NCBI RefSeq assembly: GCF_043678055.1
Contig: NZ_JBHEQA010000001.1
Span: 682,001-746,000 of the forward strand
Length of the DNA: 64,000 nt
Direction of reading: 5' to 3'
From: Spongiimicrobium salis
Lineage (GTDB): Bacteria; Bacteroidota; Bacteroidia; Flavobacteriales; Flavobacteriaceae
Positions 63,701 to 64,000 of the stretch are shown here, one piece after another. The translations under genes and the position numbers were made by a program. The first letter of the stretch is position 1. Every line of letters begins with the position of its first letter. The notes under the pieces were generated by a model. That model did no database searches, was not told where the DNA came from, and saw only the letters and a program-made list of their open reading frames with translations.

Positions 63701-64000
63701 AGGATCATAGTCATTGGCACTATTTTGGGGAAAACCAGAAGCCGCTGAAACATTGAAAAATCCTGCTGGATCTCCATTTTCCCTTCCAATTCTTGTTTGT
63801 TCCGCTACCGTTTCTCCCAAATCCTGTATCGCCACTACATTTCTCACGTTCAAAGTTTGCTGACTCCTATTGGTCACCCACACTTCAATTCGACTAATTT
63901 GCACCGGACTCCGTATGAAGGGATAACTCTCTAAGGCCGTATCGTATTGATCTCTAAAATATTGGGAAAGGAAAAAGTGTCGGTCTTCATCGTAATCCAA
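57710..64000 (-). CDS. sprA: Cell-surface translocon protein SprA, type IX secretion (partial, N terminus outside window)
   Basis: This is the C-terminal 2096 residues of SprA, the very large outer-membrane beta barrel that forms the channel of the type IX secretion system. The gene runs past the right edge, so its start and roughly the first few hundred residues are missing. Typical stretches are SVSLRDNITIIRNLDI-like strands, the TINAGFTLRYNFGN C terminus, many repeated beta strands, and FLNLSERPQTQKSNFGQEPVNNTIFG-like gate sequence. Full-length relatives are about 2300-2500 residues. It is the core component on which the SprF/type B cassette at 15-21 kb depends. gcvH follows 171 nt downstream. 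Confidence 0.93.
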   Translation of the reverse strand: MDYDEDRHFFLSQYFRDQYDTALESYPFIRSPVQISRIEVWVTNRSQQTLNVRNVVAIQDLGETVAEQTRIGRENGDPAGFFNVSAASGFPQNSANDYDPGAIDAGGVLNSSIRDIATVQAGFNIPGYTVNQGFDYAILENARKLEQGRDFTLNTQLGYISLSQRLSNDEVLAVAFQYTANGEVFQVGEFANGGIDATTVAPGAVVTNPQISNNTLVLKLLKSNITQVQDPIWDLMMKNIYSTGAFQLSEEDFRMNILYSDPTPRNYLTPVEDFPPPTGGNRPLQDRILLDIFNFDRLNVYNDIQPGGDGFFDFIPGITIDTQSGNIIFTRVEPFGESLFEILGGGVYDVENDQGYNANQVRYVFRNLYTQTKAASQEDAEKNRFVMKGRYKSQGSGGIPIGAFNVPQGSVRVTAGNRQLQEGIDFTVNYAAGTVQLLDPSLEASNTPINISVENNAIFNQQTRRFTGINVEHQINKNFVLGGTFLNLSERPQTQKSNFGQEPVNNTIFGFNGNFSTELPFLTRLVNKLPNIDTDVPSNLSIRGEVAVLKPNSPKNADFLGETTTYVDDFEGAQSLIDIRSSLGWTLASTPLEFGDGSNQLFGVSPEDPANLQNGFGRAKVAWYTIDPIFYTNQRPAGIGDDDISLNATRRIFIDEIFPQIDIAQGQTTVQNTLDIAYYPNQKGPYNNSTTFNTETPDDKWGGIMRPLSSTNFEQSNVEFVQFWVLDPYVDGSATSSGELVINLGNISEDILKDGRKQYENGLPGVASNDLTAPSSWGQVPSTQSLVYAFDVDEASRALQDVGFDGLNDTEEAAIYTSNPGDDPALDNYQYYLNREGGILERYLDFNNTEGNSPIAVTNTNRGSTTLPDVEDVDRDLTLNTVDSYFEYRIQIRPNTTINDQYVTDISEGLTPDLPNGSQLNRRWIQYKIPLSDFTAALGGISDFRSISFMRMYLTGFSDDIVLRFGTLDLVRGDWRAYTRSLQEDAVDNDPSDDGTFTDVNAVNIEENNTRTPIPYVLPPGVERQRANNNNTIIRQNEQALSFVVENLESEDARGVFKNLNIDVRQYERIKMFLHAEEIVESDFPEGETPLIGFLRIGTDFTENYYQIEVPLQFTPFGSTARDVIWPAINELDVAFDDLSRIKSLSIANQTLDQTTFYEIINGELVPVEQFAPRTEGVQRIGIRGNPSLGSIRSMMVGVLNTDRLPARGEVWFNELRLEGLDNNGGWAAVAAVDANIADFANITATGSRSTSGFGSIDQRPNERSREDAISYDVVTNVNVGQLFPKKWGLQIPFNYGISEELITPEFDPVFDDLKLEDRIAAAETAEDAETIEKQAEDYTKRTSINVIGLRKDRGEDADANFYDIENFTFNYSYNETDHRDFEIANLRDQNVTTGFVYNHNFKPSTIAPFAKKDSLFNGDYWRWLKELNFNFLPTSVSVNSNINRSFNQQRFRDVLEPGVDALQLPLLQQRNYLFNWQYALNYTVTKSLRVNLTASNNNIVRNYFNLDGDADSGINQDLNLWDGFFDVGEPNRHSQQMQLNYELPFDKIPGLGFINTQYTYTSNFDWQRGGDALNELASEERGRDVSLNTVQNANTHNITATLNMQSFYDNIGLKKRDGKVLANSAPRLDKAGNPAEGQKIQKKTSKGFNTLVDILTMVKRVNINYSENNGKVLPGYTQSIGFIGTTRPSLGFVFGSQADVRFEAARNGWLTTFTEFNQQFIERTTKQLNITATAQPTRDLTIDLTANRQFTSSFQENFRVNDLGNEQFEFESLLGNTFGNFSISTVLIGTAFGKSDEFDSKTFRDFQDSRLTIANRIAADRNQNTGVVDEDGFPERYGKTSQDVLLPAFFAAYSGQNPDRVNLDAFRDIPIPNWNIKYTGLMRNKWFKKKFKRFSLSHGYRAAYSINSFQTNLERQNVTIDPENGDFLPENIINNVVLTDQFNPLIRVDFEMKNSLSVIAEVRTDRALSLSFDNNLLTEVNGKEYTVGLGYRFKDVKLVTNIGGEKTRFKGDLNLKADVSLRDNITIIRNLDIDNNQITSGQNLLSIKFSADYALSQSLNALFFYDHSFSQFAVSTAFPQTTINAGFTLRYNFGN

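Noticed and set aside
1..64000. tRNA, rRNA, CRISPR array, insertion sequence or integrase
   Set aside because: None was seen. No cloverleaf-like gene, regular spacer array, transposase or integrase motif was recognised. A dedicated search would be needed to exclude small RNAs.

Overview
The window looks like chromosomal DNA from a member of the Bacteroidota, most likely family Flavobacteriaceae. This rests on several lineage markers: the SprA outer-membrane translocon gene at the right edge, two PorP/SprF-family proteins, a surface protein with a gliding-type (type B) C-terminal sorting domain, a split cytochrome-oxidase cluster with DUF420 and SCO genes, a tandem-Nfu_N NifU protein, a DUF4212/symporter/acetyl-CoA synthetase operon, and promoters of the TTTG / TAnnTTTG type. 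No rRNA, tRNA, transposase, integrase or CRISPR array was seen. The genus cannot be fixed from the sequence alone.

Left part (1-31 kb). Glycine decarboxylase (gcvP) and a KAS III-like enzyme are followed by a tightly overlapping molybdate import operon (modA, a two-Mop-domain protein, modB, modC). Next come an ECF sigma factor with a membrane partner, a SanA/YdcF-like protein and a non-canonical Nramp-family transporter. On the minus strand lie an acetate uptake and activation operon (DUF4212, SSS symporter, acs), a type IX secretion cassette (large type-B-sorted surface protein, SprF-like protein, OmpA-like protein), fabD, a gamma-carbonic anhydrase-like protein and a LytS/LytTR-type two-component pair. 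A von Willebrand factor A lipoprotein is divergent from that pair, with a 21-bp-period direct repeat in front of it. A second SprF-like protein, nifU, dodecin, an MscS-type channel and tsaB complete this part.

Middle part (31.9-48.5 kb). This is the most interesting region. Two paralogous MacAB-like export sets lie on the minus strand: set A (ATPase, two permeases, adaptor, TolC) and set B (two permeases and an adaptor, but no ATPase or TolC). Between them, on the opposite strand, sits a compact RiPP-type operon: a split class I lanthipeptide dehydratase (LanB N-terminal glutamylation protein plus a separate C-terminal elimination protein, overlapping by 4 bp) and a C39-peptidase ABC transporter. 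Three small minus-strand membrane ORFs flank it. A promoter with two 21-bp-spaced repeats precedes it. No recognisable precursor peptide and no LanC cyclase were found nearby, so its substrate is unknown.

Right part (48.5-64 kb). A cytochrome c oxidase biogenesis region holds heme O synthase, two subunit III-type proteins, subunit IV, a cysteine-less SCO-like protein, SCO, DUF420 and a small CxxC membrane protein. It is followed by a secreted metallo-beta-lactamase-fold hydrolase, two tandem TonB paralogues with strong hairpin terminators, VanZ, gcvH and the C-terminal 2096 residues of SprA, which runs off the right edge.
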